This document shows positions 25,663 to 35,317 of a stretch of 64,000 bases of DNA, piece after piece. Numbering within the stretch: the stretch's first letter is position 1; every line of letters begins with the position of its first letter. The notes beneath the pieces are model-generated. The model was not told where the DNA came from. It made no database searches and was given only the letters and a program-made list of their open reading frames with translations. Where the stretch lies: NCBI GenBank assembly GCA_020638875.1, contig JACKHS010000002.1:1-64000 (forward strand). The letters run 5' to 3'. A program made the translations under genes and the position numbers. The stretch comes from Planctomycetota bacterium. GTDB taxonomy: Bacteria; Planctomycetota; UBA1135; GCA-002686595.

Positions 25663-27000
25663 ATGCTCTCTCTCGTCCTCGCCTGCCTGCCGCTCGTCCC
25701 CTCCGCGCAAGCCGCGCCCGAGCCCGCGCCGGTGCTCGGCGCCGGCCCCGACGACGTGCGCCTCTTCGACGGTGAGTCGCTCACCGGCTGGACCACGCAA
25801 GGCGGCCGCTACGACGGCCACGCGAGCTGGACGGTCGAGGACGGCGTGCTCACCGGCCGCCAGGGCCCGCAGAAGTCGGGCGGCCTGATCTACACCGAGC
25901 GCGCCTACGAGAACTTCATCGTCAGCTTCGACGCCTGGATCGACTACCCGTTCGACAGCGGCGTGTTCGTGCGCATGGTGCCGCCCGGCGGCGGCAAGGG
26001 CGCGCAGGTCACGCTCGACTACCGGCCCGGCGGCGAGGTCGGCGCGATCTACGCCGACGGCTACCTGCAGCACAACGAGGCGGGCCAGGCGCGCTTCCGC
26101 CGCGACGCGTGGAACCGCGTGGTCGTGCGCTGCACGGGCCGCGACATGCACCTGACCGCGTGGCTGAACGGCGAGCTGCTGACCGACTACCGCATGCCCG
26201 CGGGCAGCGAGGGCTACGCGACGAAGGGTCTCGTCGGTTTGCAGGTGCACGGCGGCGAGGACGTCGAGGAGACGCAGCGCGTGCGCTTCAAGGACGTGTG
26301 GCTGCGCGAGCTGCCGAGCTACGACGCGGCGCTGTTCTCGTGTGACGACGCCGGCGCGCTCGCGTGCACGGACGCGGCGCGCGAGGCCGGCTGGCGGCCG
26401 CTCTTCGACGGCAAGAGCCTGGCCGGCTGGGATCCGCGCCCGGGACCGGACGCCTACCGCGTGCGCGACGGCGTGATCGCCTTCCCCAAGGCCGGCGGCG
26501 GCGGCGAGCTGCGCACGCGCGAGCTCTTCCGCGACTTCGAGCTGCGCCTCGACTTCAAGATCTCGCGCATGGCCAACAGCGGCCTGTTCCTGCGCGCGGA
26601 CCCCGAGCACGGCAACCCGGCCTTCTCGGGCTGCGAGATCCAGATCCTCGACGACTTCAACTGGGAGGCGGTCACGAGCTCCAAGCTCGCGCCCTACCAG
26701 TTCAGCGGCGGGCTCTACGGCTCGCTCGCGCCCGGCGACAGGCACGCGCTGCGGCCGCTCGGCGAGTGGAACACGTACGAGGTGCGCTACGTCGGCTCGC
26801 GCATCGCGGTGAAGCTCAACGGCGCGCTGCTCTACGACGTCGACACGTTCACGCTCGAGGGCAATCCGCCGTGGCAGGAGCGCGTGCCGCGCGGCTTCAT
26901 CGGCCTGCAGCGCCACGCGCCCGACGAGGTCGAGGGCGAGGAGTACGCCTGGTTCCGCAACCTCTTCGTGCGGCCGCTCGACGAGGAGGCCGCGAAGTGA
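25663..27000 (+). CDS. Secreted protein with two DUF1080 (3-keto-disaccharide hydrolase) domains
   Basis: A 445-residue exported protein with a signal peptide (LVLACLPLVPSAQA) and two concanavalin-like DUF1080 domains. Domain 1 opens DDVRLFDGESLTGW and holds YPFDSGVFVRMV; domain 2 opens WRPLFDGKSLAGWD and holds MANSGLFLRADPEHGNPAFSGCEIQILDDF, the better conserved family core. Some DUF1080 members cleave 3-keto-glycosides, which fits the Gfo/Idh/MocA gene whose GTG overlaps this stop (GTGA). Confidence 0.85.
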   Translation: MLSLVLACLPLVPSAQAAPEPAPVLGAGPDDVRLFDGESLTGWTTQGGRYDGHASWTVEDGVLTGRQGPQKSGGLIYTERAYENFIVSFDAWIDYPFDSGVFVRMVPPGGGKGAQVTLDYRPGGEVGAIYADGYLQHNEAGQARFRRDAWNRVVVRCTGRDMHLTAWLNGELLTDYRMPAGSEGYATKGLVGLQVHGGEDVEETQRVRFKDVWLRELPSYDAALFSCDDAGALACTDAAREAGWRPLFDGKSLAGWDPRPGPDAYRVRDGVIAFPKAGGGGELRTRELFRDFELRLDFKISRMANSGLFLRADPEHGNPAFSGCEIQILDDFNWEAVTSSKLAPYQFSGGLYGSLAPGDRHALRPLGEWNTYEVRYVGSRIAVKLNGALLYDVDTFTLEGNPPWQERVPRGFIGLQRHAPDEVEGEEYAWFRNLFVRPLDEEAAK

Positions 27001-28283
27001 GCCGCCGCGCGACGCGCCGCGAGGTGCTGCGCGCGGGCGCGAGCCTGACGGGCCTCGCCGTCCTGCCGCGTGCGCCCTTCGTGCGTCCGCGCGGCTTCGA
27101 GGAGAAGCTCGCGCTCGGCATCGTCGGCGTGGCCAACCGCGCCGCCGCGAACCTCGCCGCCGTCGCGGGCGAGACCATCGCCGCGCTGTGCGACGTCGAC
27201 GCGAACTACCTCGCCGGCGCGGCCGAGCGCTTCCCCGACGCCAAGACGTACCGCGACCTGCGCGAGCTGCTCGAGCACCCCGGCCTCGACGCCGTGGTCG
27301 TCTCGACGCCCGACCACACGCACGCCGTCGCCGCCGCGGGCGCGCTGCGCAAGAAGCTGCACGTCTACTGCGAGAAACCGCTGACCCACTCGGTGCACGA
27401 GGTGCGCGTGCTGCGCGCGCTCGCGCGCGAGGCCGGCGTCGCGACGCAGATGGGCACGCAGATCCACGCCGGCGGCAACTACCGCCGCGTCGTCGAGGCG
27501 ATCCGCAGCGGCGCGATCGGCGCCGTGCAGGCGGTGCACGTCTTCTGCGACAAGAGCTGGTCGGGCGGCGAGCGCCCCACCGAGACGCCCGAGGTGCCCG
27601 CGCACCTCGACTGGGACCTGTGGCTCGGCCCCGCGCCGGCGCGGCCGTACCACCCGACGTACGCGCCGGCGAACTGGCGGCGCTGGTGGGACTTCGGCGG
27701 CGGCACGCTGGCCGACATGGGCTGCCACTACCTCGACCTCGCGCACTGGGCGCTCGGGCTGACGACGCCGGTCGAGGCGCGCGCGGAAGGCCCCGCGCCG
27801 CACGCCGAGACGACGCCGCAACCGTTCGTCGCGCGCTGGAAGCACGCGGCGGTCGAGGGCCGCGGCGCGGTCGACGTGTCGTGGTACGACGGCGGCACCT
27901 TCCCCGACGCGCTGAAGGAGCTCGGCCTCGAGGCCTGGCGCAACGGCGTGCTGTTCCTCGGCGAGCAGGGCTGGCTCGTCGCCGACTACGGCCGCTTCCA
28001 GCTCGGCCCCGCGCCCGACTTCGCCGAGTGGAAGGCGCCCGCGCCGACGCTGCCCGACTCGATCGGTCACCACGCGGAGTGGCTCGCGGCCTGCAAGGAC
28101 GGGCGGCCGACGACGTGCGACTTCGAGTACTCCGGCGCGCTCACCGAGACCGTGCTGCTCGGCAACGTCGCGTACCGCTGCGGCGAGACGCTCGCGTACG
28201 ACGGCGCGACGGGCCGCGTCACCAACACCGACGCCGCCGCCCCCTTCCTCGCGCGCGCGTACCGCGAGGGCTGGACGCTGTGA
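26997..28283 (+). CDS. Tat-exported Gfo/Idh/MocA oxidoreductase
   Basis: A 428-residue NAD(P)-dependent sugar oxidoreductase. The N-terminus TRREVLRAGASLTGLAVLP is a Tat signal; the Rossmann start is LALGIVGVANRA. The EKP motif occurs as VYCEKPLTHSVHEV, and the dinucleotide-side motif as VVVSTPDHTHAVAA. The substrate half contains GGNYRRVVEAIRSGAIGAVQAVHVF and the conserved GGGTLADMGCHYLDLAHWALGL. The GTG start overlaps the DUF1080 stop by GTGA, so the pair is translationally coupled and probably oxidises and cleaves the same sugar. Confidence 0.88.
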   Translation: MSRRATRREVLRAGASLTGLAVLPRAPFVRPRGFEEKLALGIVGVANRAAANLAAVAGETIAALCDVDANYLAGAAERFPDAKTYRDLRELLEHPGLDAVVVSTPDHTHAVAAAGALRKKLHVYCEKPLTHSVHEVRVLRALAREAGVATQMGTQIHAGGNYRRVVEAIRSGAIGAVQAVHVFCDKSWSGGERPTETPEVPAHLDWDLWLGPAPARPYHPTYAPANWRRWWDFGGGTLADMGCHYLDLAHWALGLTTPVEARAEGPAPHAETTPQPFVARWKHAAVEGRGAVDVSWYDGGTFPDALKELGLEAWRNGVLFLGEQGWLVADYGRFQLGPAPDFAEWKAPAPTLPDSIGHHAEWLAACKDGRPTTCDFEYSGALTETVLLGNVAYRCGETLAYDGATGRVTNTDAAAPFLARAYREGWTL

Positions 28284-30457
28284 GGCGCGCGCTCGCCGCC
28301 CTCGCGCTCGCGGCGCCGATCGCGACCGGCGGCGAGCTCGAGCTCGTCTCGATCCAGCCGCACGGCGACCCGATCGCGCTCGCGACGAACGAGGCGACCA
28401 CCGCCATGGTCGTCGTCGACGGCTGCGCGGTCAGCGTGCGCGCGCTGCTCGGCGCGCCGCCGTGGGTCTCCGACCCGCTGCGCGAGGGCGTCTTCGACGC
28501 GACCGTGCTCGGCCTCGCCATCGCGGGCGACGACCTCTTCGTCGCCGCCGGCGAGGCGGGGCTCTGGCGCGCGGCGTGGCGCGAGCCGGGGCTGCCGCGC
28601 CTCCCCGTGCCCGCGCTGCCCGCGGGCGTCTGCACGGCGGTCGCGGCGACGCGCACCCGCGTCTTCGCGGGCTGGCTCACGCCGATCGGCGCGCGCCTCC
28701 TCGTGCTCGAGCGTCCGAGCCTCGCGCTGCGCTACGACTGCGCGCTCGACGCGGCGCGCGCGTGGCGCATCGCGGCCGAGGGCGACGAGCGCGTGTGGAT
28801 CGCGGCGGGACACGACGGCCTGCTGCGCGTCGACCTGCCCGGCTCGCCGGAGGTCGTGCCCGAGCCCGTGCGCGTCGTCGGCGACGCGGGCTTCGTGCGC
28901 GACGTCGCGCGGAGCGACGACGGCGTGGTCGCCGCAGCGGACAGCCGTCTCGTGCGCGTGCTGCGCGGCGCGGCCCCGATCGTGCTGCCCGCGCCGGGCG
29001 GCGAGCGCGCGCCGTACGTCGTGCGCGTCGCGGCGGACGACGCGCGCGTCTACGCCGGCTGCCTGCGCGCGCCGGGCGAGGTGGCCGAAGGCGCGCCCTA
29101 CGGGCTCACGGGCGCGATCGGGCTCGACCTCGAGATCGGCGCGATCGCGCCCGACTCGTTCGCGCTGGGCGCGGGCGAGGCGCTCGCCTTCGCGCGCGCA
29201 AGCGACCTCGAGGACGTGTGGCATCGCCGCGAGCTCCCGCTCGCGGGCTTCCGCGACCTCGCCGCGGGCAACGGGCGCCTCGTCGGCCAGCTCCTGCGCC
29301 TGGGGACGTGCGTGTGGCGCGTCGAGGGCGACGAGCTCGTCGACTCCTGGAGCGAGCGCCCTGCGGGGCATCCGTGGATCGACGGCGCGTTCAGCCTCGC
29401 GGACCCGAACGTCGTGCTCTTCGGCACGGACTCGCAGGGCGCGCTGGTGCGCGGCGTGCTCGAGCTCGACGAGCGCGCACGCTTCCGCGTGCGGCCGGGC
29501 ACCGAGGCGATGCCGTCGCTCGGCCTGCGCGTCGGCGCGCAGTGGCTCGACGACGAGGGGGCGGAGTGGTTCGTCGCGGGTCTGCCCGCGGGCTGGCAGC
29601 TCGTGCGCTTCGCGCCGGGCGCGGAAGCGGAGTGGACGCGGTGGCCGCTCGCGCTGCCGAAGGACGAAGCCGGGCAGCAGGGCACGGCGTACTTCGCGTC
29701 GGCCCTCGCGGGCGAGCTCGTGCTCGGGACGCGCGCGGGCTCGCGCTACGGGCTCGTCGCGTGGGAGCGCGCCGCGCTCGTCGCCGCGGCGCGCTCGAAC
29801 GCAGCGGGCACGACGCTCGACGTCGCGTGCCGCTTCCAGGTGCGCACCGCCGGCGCGCACCTCGACCCCGAGCGCTGCGTCGCCTGGGACGCGGTGCCGT
29901 TCGAGGCGGGGGGCGAGCGCTGTGTGCTGGTCCCCGCGGCGCGCGATGCGAGCGGCGGGACGCTCACGCGCGTCTACGCGCTCGCGCCGGGAGCGCCGCC
30001 CGCGGTCTGTCCCCCGCTGCTCGGCGGCGGCCGCGCGGGTCACGCGACCTGCGCCGCGGTCGCGCACGTCGCCGGTCGCGTGTTCGCGGCGGTCGGCGAC
30101 CTGGGAGGGAGCGTGCAGCTCTTCGACGTCACCTCACCGCGCCACGCCCTCCGGCTCCCCGCCTGGCGCGTCCCGGCGTCGGTGTACGACGGGCGCCCCG
30201 ACGCGGTGCTCGACCTCGCCTTCGTCGGCGAGGGCGACGCGACCGAGCTGCTCGTCGCCGCGGGCCGCGCGGGTCTCCTGCGCCTCACGCTCGACGCCGC
30301 GAGCGGTCTCGCGCTCGCCGAACGCCTCGACACGCCCGGCTGGGCCGTGGGCCTCGCCGTGGCGCCGGTCGACGGCGCCTGGCGCGTGCTCGTCGGTGAT
30401 CAGAAGTGCGGCGGGCGGCTGTACCGCTGGACGCCGGACCCTCAGAAGCGGAAGTAG
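28280..30457 (+). CDS. Exported beta-propeller-like protein, unknown
   Basis: A 725-residue protein with a short signal peptide (ALAALALAAPIATG). The body is a long series of ~45-60-residue beta units with V/A-rich strands (DLFVAAGEAGLWRAAW, RVWIAAGHDGLLRVDL, GVVAAADSRLVRVL, RVFAAVGDLGGSVQLFDV, ELLVAAGRAGLLRLTL), as in WD40/LVIVD-like propellers. No catalytic motif is seen. The GTG start overlaps the preceding stop (GTGA), so it belongs to the sugar operon. Its last 16 bases overlap the end of the convergent MBOAT gene. Confidence 0.6.
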   Translation: MRRALAALALAAPIATGGELELVSIQPHGDPIALATNEATTAMVVVDGCAVSVRALLGAPPWVSDPLREGVFDATVLGLAIAGDDLFVAAGEAGLWRAAWREPGLPRLPVPALPAGVCTAVAATRTRVFAGWLTPIGARLLVLERPSLALRYDCALDAARAWRIAAEGDERVWIAAGHDGLLRVDLPGSPEVVPEPVRVVGDAGFVRDVARSDDGVVAAADSRLVRVLRGAAPIVLPAPGGERAPYVVRVAADDARVYAGCLRAPGEVAEGAPYGLTGAIGLDLEIGAIAPDSFALGAGEALAFARASDLEDVWHRRELPLAGFRDLAAGNGRLVGQLLRLGTCVWRVEGDELVDSWSERPAGHPWIDGAFSLADPNVVLFGTDSQGALVRGVLELDERARFRVRPGTEAMPSLGLRVGAQWLDDEGAEWFVAGLPAGWQLVRFAPGAEAEWTRWPLALPKDEAGQQGTAYFASALAGELVLGTRAGSRYGLVAWERAALVAAARSNAAGTTLDVACRFQVRTAGAHLDPERCVAWDAVPFEAGGERCVLVPAARDASGGTLTRVYALAPGAPPAVCPPLLGGGRAGHATCAAVAHVAGRVFAAVGDLGGSVQLFDVTSPRHALRLPAWRVPASVYDGRPDAVLDLAFVGEGDATELLVAAGRAGLLRLTLDAASGLALAERLDTPGWAVGLAVAPVDGAWRVLVGDQKCGGRLYRWTPDPQKRK

Positions 30458-31860
30458 ACGAAGGGCTCCGGCGCGGGCACGCGCAGCCAGACGAGCGCGG
30501 CGACGCAGCCGAGCACGAGCGCGCCGCGTCCGGCCCAGCCGACGCGCCGCCACGCGCGCTCGAGGTCGTAGCGCTCGGCGACGGCCTGACCGGCGAGGCC
30601 GAGCAGCAGCGCGCCGACCGTCCACGCGAGCCACGTCGGGTCGGCCGCGAGCGTCGTCGTCGCGAGCGCGCCGAACCAGCGCTCCGCGAAGGCCAGGTCG
30701 GGGCTGAAGAAGAACACGACGAAGGCGCTCGTGAAGAGCGTCGTCGCGAGGCACGCCGCCCAGTCGCGCGCGCGCCACGGACCGCCCAGCTCGCGCCGCA
30801 CGCCGCGCCGCGCGCGCGCGAGGCGCAGCGAGCTCTGCGCCGAGATCGCCACGCCGCTGCCGAGCCCCCACAGCAGGAAGGTCCACGACGCGCCGTGCCA
30901 GAAGCCGAACAGGCCCATCGTGAGCAGGTTGTTGCGCCACAGGCGCCAGTGACTCGCGCGGCCGTGCGTGAGCGGCGAGTGCACGTAGTCCCCGATCCAG
31001 CGGAAGAGCGACATGTGCCAGCGCGAGGCGAACTCGGCCACCGAGCGCGACAGGAAGGGGCGGCGGAAGTTCTCGACCAGCTCGACGCCGAAGAGCCGCG
31101 CCGCGCCGCGCGCGAGGTCGGTGTAGGCGCTGAAGTCGAGGTACAGCACCGCGTTCATGCCGACCGCCGCGGCGGTGAGCGCGAGCGCGCCTCGGCCCTC
31201 GGGCGCGCCGAACACCGGCCGCACGTGTCGCGCGAGGTGCTCGGCGAGCAGCAGCTTCTTGACGAGCCCCCACAGCACCAGCCGGCCGCCGCGCGAGAGG
31301 CGCTCGAGGTCGACGACCTGCACGCGCTCGAGCTGCGGGATCAGGTGCCCGGCGCGTTCGATGGGCCCCGCGACGAGCTGCGGGAAGAAGCTGACGTACA
31401 GCGCGAAGGTCGTGAACGAGCGGCAAGGCGCGATCGTGCCGCGGTAGACGTCGATCGTGTAGGCGAGCGTCTGGAACGTGTAGAACGAGATGCCCAGCGG
31501 CAGCGCGAGGCGCGGCCAGGCGAGCGGCGCGGCGCCCCCGTGCGCGAGCAGGGCGTCGAGGTTGTCCGCGACGAAGCCGCTGTACTTGAACAGCGCGAGC
31601 GCGCCGAGGTTGAGCGCGAGGCTCGTCCCCAGCAGCCCGCGCCGCGCGCCGCGGTGCCGCGCGCGCCCGAGGCCCAGGCCGACGCCGTAGTCGACCAACG
31701 TCGAGCCCGCGAGCAGCAGCGCGTGCCACGGCACGGCTTGCAGGTAGAACGCGTAGCTCGCGACGAGCAGGAAGAGCCCGCGCAGGCGCTGCGGGACGTA
31801 CGCGAACAGCCCGACGACGAGCACCAGGAAGGGCAGGAACTCGAGCTCGGCGAAGGACAT
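30442..31860 (-). CDS. AlgI-like MBOAT O-acyltransferase
   Basis: A 472-residue membrane-bound O-acyltransferase of the AlgI/DltB/PatA class, which moves an acyl group across the inner membrane onto a polymer or a secreted acceptor. About ten hydrophobic segments, the family stretches LGISFYTFQTLAYTIDVYRG and SFFPQLVAGPIERA, ENFRRPFLSRSVAEFASRWHMSL, and the invariant His in LFGFWHGASW (H322). It is the last gene of the minus-strand acyl cluster. AlgI-type enzymes usually work with an SGNH-type partner, and one lies at the cluster's head (40980-42113). Confidence 0.88.
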   Translation of the reverse strand: MSFAELEFLPFLVLVVGLFAYVPQRLRGLFLLVASYAFYLQAVPWHALLLAGSTLVDYGVGLGLGRARHRGARRGLLGTSLALNLGALALFKYSGFVADNLDALLAHGGAAPLAWPRLALPLGISFYTFQTLAYTIDVYRGTIAPCRSFTTFALYVSFFPQLVAGPIERAGHLIPQLERVQVVDLERLSRGGRLVLWGLVKKLLLAEHLARHVRPVFGAPEGRGALALTAAAVGMNAVLYLDFSAYTDLARGAARLFGVELVENFRRPFLSRSVAEFASRWHMSLFRWIGDYVHSPLTHGRASHWRLWRNNLLTMGLFGFWHGASWTFLLWGLGSGVAISAQSSLRLARARRGVRRELGGPWRARDWAACLATTLFTSAFVVFFFSPDLAFAERWFGALATTTLAADPTWLAWTVGALLLGLAGQAVAERYDLERAWRRVGWAGRGALVLGCVAALVWLRVPAPEPFVYFRF

Positions 31861-31870
31861 GCGGTGCGGC

Positions 31871-33568
31871 TCAGCCCGGCGTCGCCGCGCCGCGCGTCGG
31901 GTCGGCGGGCAGCGGCATCTCGTGCCGCTCGAGCAGCGCGCGGAGCTCGCGCACGCGCGGATCGGCGGCCAGCGTCGCGGCGGGCGTGTCCTCGCCGGCG
32001 AAGGCGTTGAACGCGCGCGCCGCCTGCTGCGCCTCGGCGACCGTGTAGCCGTTCGCGTACAGCAGGATCTCGCTCCAGAAGTGGTCGGAGGAGAGCTGCG
32101 ACATGTACACGGCGCGCCGCGGCTGCTTCAGGATCCACTGCTCGAGCTCGATGGCCTGCTCGGAGGTCATGGTCGCGTGGCGCCACGAGTAGTAGCGCCC
32201 CTCCACGCCGAAGCGCTCGCGCTGCTGCCAGATCGGCGTCGACGGCGCGAGGAACCACGGGCTGACCGAGAAGAAGGGCAGCTCCCAGCGGTCGACGAAG
32301 TCCACGACGCGCTGCGCGTTCTCGGGCGTGTCGCCGGGGAAGCCGACGATGAAGTTGGCGTGCGTGGGGATGGCGTGCTTCTGGAGCTGCTCGAGGCCGC
32401 GCTCGTAGGAGGCCACCGTCGTGGCCTTGTTCATGTTCTTGAGCACCTGGTCGTCGACCGACTCGATGCCGAGGAACAGGCCCTTGCAGCCCGAGTCCTT
32501 CATCAGCTTGACCGTGTCCTCGTCGGCGAACTGGCTGCGGTAGAAGCTGTACCACTCGTAGTCGAAGTCGGCGAGCACGCGCACCAGCTCGGCGAAGCGC
32601 TTCTGCGGCACGTTGAACGTGTCGTCGGTGAAGATCACCGAGCGCACGTGCGGGTGCGCGCGCAGCGTCTCGAGCTCCTTGCGCAGCGTCTCCGGCTCGG
32701 CGAACGCGAGCCCGCCCTCGACGACGAACAGGCTGCAGAACGAGCAGCGGAACTTGCACGAGCGCGCGGTGCGCAGGTGCACCGTGTGGTAGAGCGTCGC
32801 GGGGTCGACGCGATCCCAGCGCACCCAGGACTCGTCGAGCGGCAGCCCCTCCTCCGCGCGCGCGCCGCTCTTCTCGTAGTCGCCGTCGGCGCGGCGCACC
32901 CACGTCTCGGGCAGGTCGAGCCCGGTGAGGTCGCGGCGGCCGGCGGCGAGGATGCCGAGCAGCGCCTCCTCGCCCATCGCCGACATCACGTACGCGTCGG
33001 CGCCCCACGCGCGCAGGAAGCGGCGGAAGTGCGCCTCGCCGACGTCGCGCTCGAGCTCGCCGAGCATGAAGCCGCCCACCACGACGACCGCGTCGGGCCA
33101 CGCCGCGCGAACGCGCTGGACACCGTCGAGGATCGTCGGCACCTCGGTCAGGAACGAGGTCGAGAAGAGCACGTAGCGCGGCGCGTAGCGCTCGCCGAGC
33201 CGCGCGAGCTCGTGCCGATCGGCCCAGTTGACGTGCCGGAAGTCGTAGCCGTGCGGCGCGAGCAGCGACTCGTAGTACGCGCCCGACAGGTGCGTCGGCG
33301 TGTAGGCATCCCAGCGCCTGTACTCGCGCGTGTGGCCGTAGCGCACGTGGCTGAGGAAGCGCGGAAAGTCGTGCGGGCGGCCGTCGATGCGCACGCTCTG
33401 GCGCTCGATGCGGCCCATGCGCGTCCGGTCGGGCCGGTCCTGCGGTCGCGCGCGGTCGGGCGCGCGCTCCTCGCCGGCGACCCAGTCGTTGTGCCAGCGG
33501 TCGACGTCCTCGTAGTACGACAGGAACAGCGCGTCGACGGGTTCGCGCGCGGCGGCGCGCTCAGCCAC
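31871..33568 (-). CDS. Radical SAM enzyme with B12-binding-like N-terminal domain (paralog B)
   Basis: A 565-residue radical SAM protein. Residues ~90-215 form a cobalamin-binding-like Rossmann domain (YVLFSTSFLTEVPTILDGV, VVVVGGFMLGELE), though I see no DxHxxG motif. The [4Fe-4S] motif CKFRCSFC (C271, C275, C278) follows, then SVIFTDDTFNVPQKRF, CKGLFLGIESVDDQVLKNMNK and ANFIVGFPGDTPENA, the usual barrel strands. The N-terminus is oddly conserved with paralog A (DALFLSYYEDVDRWHND). The start overlaps the end of paralog A by 8 bases. Substrate unknown. Confidence 0.88.
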   Translation of the reverse strand: MAERAAAREPVDALFLSYYEDVDRWHNDWVAGEERAPDRARPQDRPDRTRMGRIERQSVRIDGRPHDFPRFLSHVRYGHTREYRRWDAYTPTHLSGAYYESLLAPHGYDFRHVNWADRHELARLGERYAPRYVLFSTSFLTEVPTILDGVQRVRAAWPDAVVVVGGFMLGELERDVGEAHFRRFLRAWGADAYVMSAMGEEALLGILAAGRRDLTGLDLPETWVRRADGDYEKSGARAEEGLPLDESWVRWDRVDPATLYHTVHLRTARSCKFRCSFCSLFVVEGGLAFAEPETLRKELETLRAHPHVRSVIFTDDTFNVPQKRFAELVRVLADFDYEWYSFYRSQFADEDTVKLMKDSGCKGLFLGIESVDDQVLKNMNKATTVASYERGLEQLQKHAIPTHANFIVGFPGDTPENAQRVVDFVDRWELPFFSVSPWFLAPSTPIWQQRERFGVEGRYYSWRHATMTSEQAIELEQWILKQPRRAVYMSQLSSDHFWSEILLYANGYTVAEAQQAARAFNAFAGEDTPAATLAADPRVRELRALLERHEMPLPADPTRGAATPG

Positions 33569-35273
33569 CGCGCACCTCCGCGCCGACGCGCGCGCCCTCG
33601 CCGAGCGACGGCGGCACGGGCAGCTCGCGCGTCTCGAGCAGCGCCTTCAGCGCGACGAGCTCGGGCTCGCGCGCGAGGTCCGCGCTCGCGAGATCGCGGC
33701 CCGCGAAGCGGTTGTACGTGCCGGCGATCGTACGCACCTCGTCGACGCTGAAGCCGTTCGAGAGCAGCAGCAGCTCGCCCCAGAAGGTCGACTGCGCGAT
33801 CTCCGAGCTGAACACGGCGTGCTTGGGCGTCTCGAGCAGCTCGATCTCCAGCTCGCACGCGCGCGCGACGTCCATCGTGTCGTGCTTCCAGCGCCAGAAC
33901 TTGCCCTCGAGCCCGTACTCCGCCGCCTGCTCGTGGATGGCCGCGGTCGGCGAGGAGTACCACGGGCTCGCGCAGAAGAAGTCCACGCCCAGGTCGTCCA
34001 TGAACGGCACGATCTTGCGCGTGTTCTCGGGCACGTCGCCGGGGAACCCGATGATGAAGTTCACGTGGCAGGTGATGCCGTGCTTCTTCAGCAGCTCGAT
34101 GCCGCGCGCGGCGGTGCGGCACGTGGCCGACTTGTTCATGCGCTTGAGCATGCCGTCGTCGGCCGCCTCGAGCCCGATGAACACGGCCTTGCAGCCCGAG
34201 TCCGCCATGAGCTGCGCCGCCTCCTCGTCGAGGTGCTGCGGCCGGCAGAACGAGTACCACGCGAAGTCGTGGCGCGTCAGCGCGCGGCACAGCTCCTTGA
34301 AGCGCGGCGCGGGCACGTTGAACGTGTCGTCGGTGAAGATCAGCGAGCGCGCCGCGCCGTTGCGCGCCAGCTCGTCGAGCTCGAGCGCGAGCGTCTCGGG
34401 CCGGTTGACCTCGTGCGCGCCCTGCAGCGCGACGAACGTGCAGAAGTTGCACTGGAAGGCGCACGAGCGCGCCGTGCGCAGGTTCACCGTGTGGTACAGC
34501 GTCGCCGGGTCGAGCCGCGTCCAGCGCACGTACGTCTCGTCGATGCCGGGCCCCTGCTCCGCGCGCTCGGTGGAGAGCCGATAGCTCGCGCCGTCGCGCA
34601 CCCACGTGCTCGGCAGCGCGAGCCGCGCGAGGTCGGCCGGCCCGTGCGGCAGCAGCGCGAGCAGCGGCTCCTCGCCGAGCGCCGACACGACGTACGCGTC
34701 CGCGCCCCAGGCCTTCATCAGGTGCCGCATCGCCAGCGGGTGCAGGCTGCGCGCGAGCTCGACCAGCACGAGGCCGCCGAGCACGATGCCCGCGTCGGGC
34801 CACAGCGCGCGCGCGCGCCGGCACACGTCGTGGATGCGCGCCGTCTCCGACAGGAAGCTCGACGAGATCAGCACCCAGCGCGGCGCGTAACGGCGCGCGA
34901 GCCCGGCCAGCGCCAGCCGGTCGGTCTGCTGCACGTGCACGACTTCGTAGCCGTGGCCGGCGAGCAGCGAGCGGTAGTAGCTGCCGGAGAGGTGCGTGAA
35001 CGCGAAGCTGTCGTAGCGCCGGTGCTCGGCCGTCGTGCCGTAGCGCAGCTTCGACAGGAGGCGCGGCTGGTCGACGAAGTGTCCGTCGATGCGCACCGCC
35101 TGGCGCAGCAGCCGCGCGCGCGTCGTCGCGTCCTCCGCCTCGGCGTCGTCCTCGGGCCGCGGACCGGTCAAGCCGCCCTCGCCGACCTCGGGCGCCACGT
35201 GGTCGTTGTGCCACTTGTCGAGGTCCTCGTAGTGGGACACGAACAGGGCGTCGATCGGGCGGGGCGAGGTCAT
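33561..35273 (-). CDS. Radical SAM enzyme with B12-binding-like N-terminal domain (paralog A)
   Basis: A 570-residue protein aligned along its length with paralog B; the [4Fe-4S] motif CAFQCNFC falls at the same residues (271, 275, 278). Rossmann-like part: WVLISSSFLSETARIHDV, AGIVLGGLVLVELA. Barrel part: SLIFTDDTFNVPAPRF, CKAVFIGLEAADDGMLKRMNK, VNFIIGFPGDVPENT. B12-type radical SAM enzymes methylate, cyclise or rearrange unactivated carbons. In this cluster an acyl chain or its derivative is the natural guess, but that is inference. A TAGAGT box lies 27 bases upstream, so this gene may have its own promoter. Confidence 0.88.
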   Translation of the reverse strand: MTSPRPIDALFVSHYEDLDKWHNDHVAPEVGEGGLTGPRPEDDAEAEDATTRARLLRQAVRIDGHFVDQPRLLSKLRYGTTAEHRRYDSFAFTHLSGSYYRSLLAGHGYEVVHVQQTDRLALAGLARRYAPRWVLISSSFLSETARIHDVCRRARALWPDAGIVLGGLVLVELARSLHPLAMRHLMKAWGADAYVVSALGEEPLLALLPHGPADLARLALPSTWVRDGASYRLSTERAEQGPGIDETYVRWTRLDPATLYHTVNLRTARSCAFQCNFCTFVALQGAHEVNRPETLALELDELARNGAARSLIFTDDTFNVPAPRFKELCRALTRHDFAWYSFCRPQHLDEEAAQLMADSGCKAVFIGLEAADDGMLKRMNKSATCRTAARGIELLKKHGITCHVNFIIGFPGDVPENTRKIVPFMDDLGVDFFCASPWYSSPTAAIHEQAAEYGLEGKFWRWKHDTMDVARACELEIELLETPKHAVFSSEIAQSTFWGELLLLSNGFSVDEVRTIAGTYNRFAGRDLASADLAREPELVALKALLETRELPVPPSLGEGARVGAEVRGG

Positions 35274-35300
35274 GCGGGGGACGAGCGGCGAGCGCGCTCG

Positions 35301-35306
35301 ACTCTA
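35301..35306 (-). promoter_or_regulatory. -10-like box upstream of radical SAM paralog A
   Basis: TAGAGT on the minus strand, 27 bases before the ATG at 35273, in the 44-base gap after the ketosynthase-like gene. Confidence 0.4.
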
Positions 35307-35317
35307 CTCGGGCCCCT

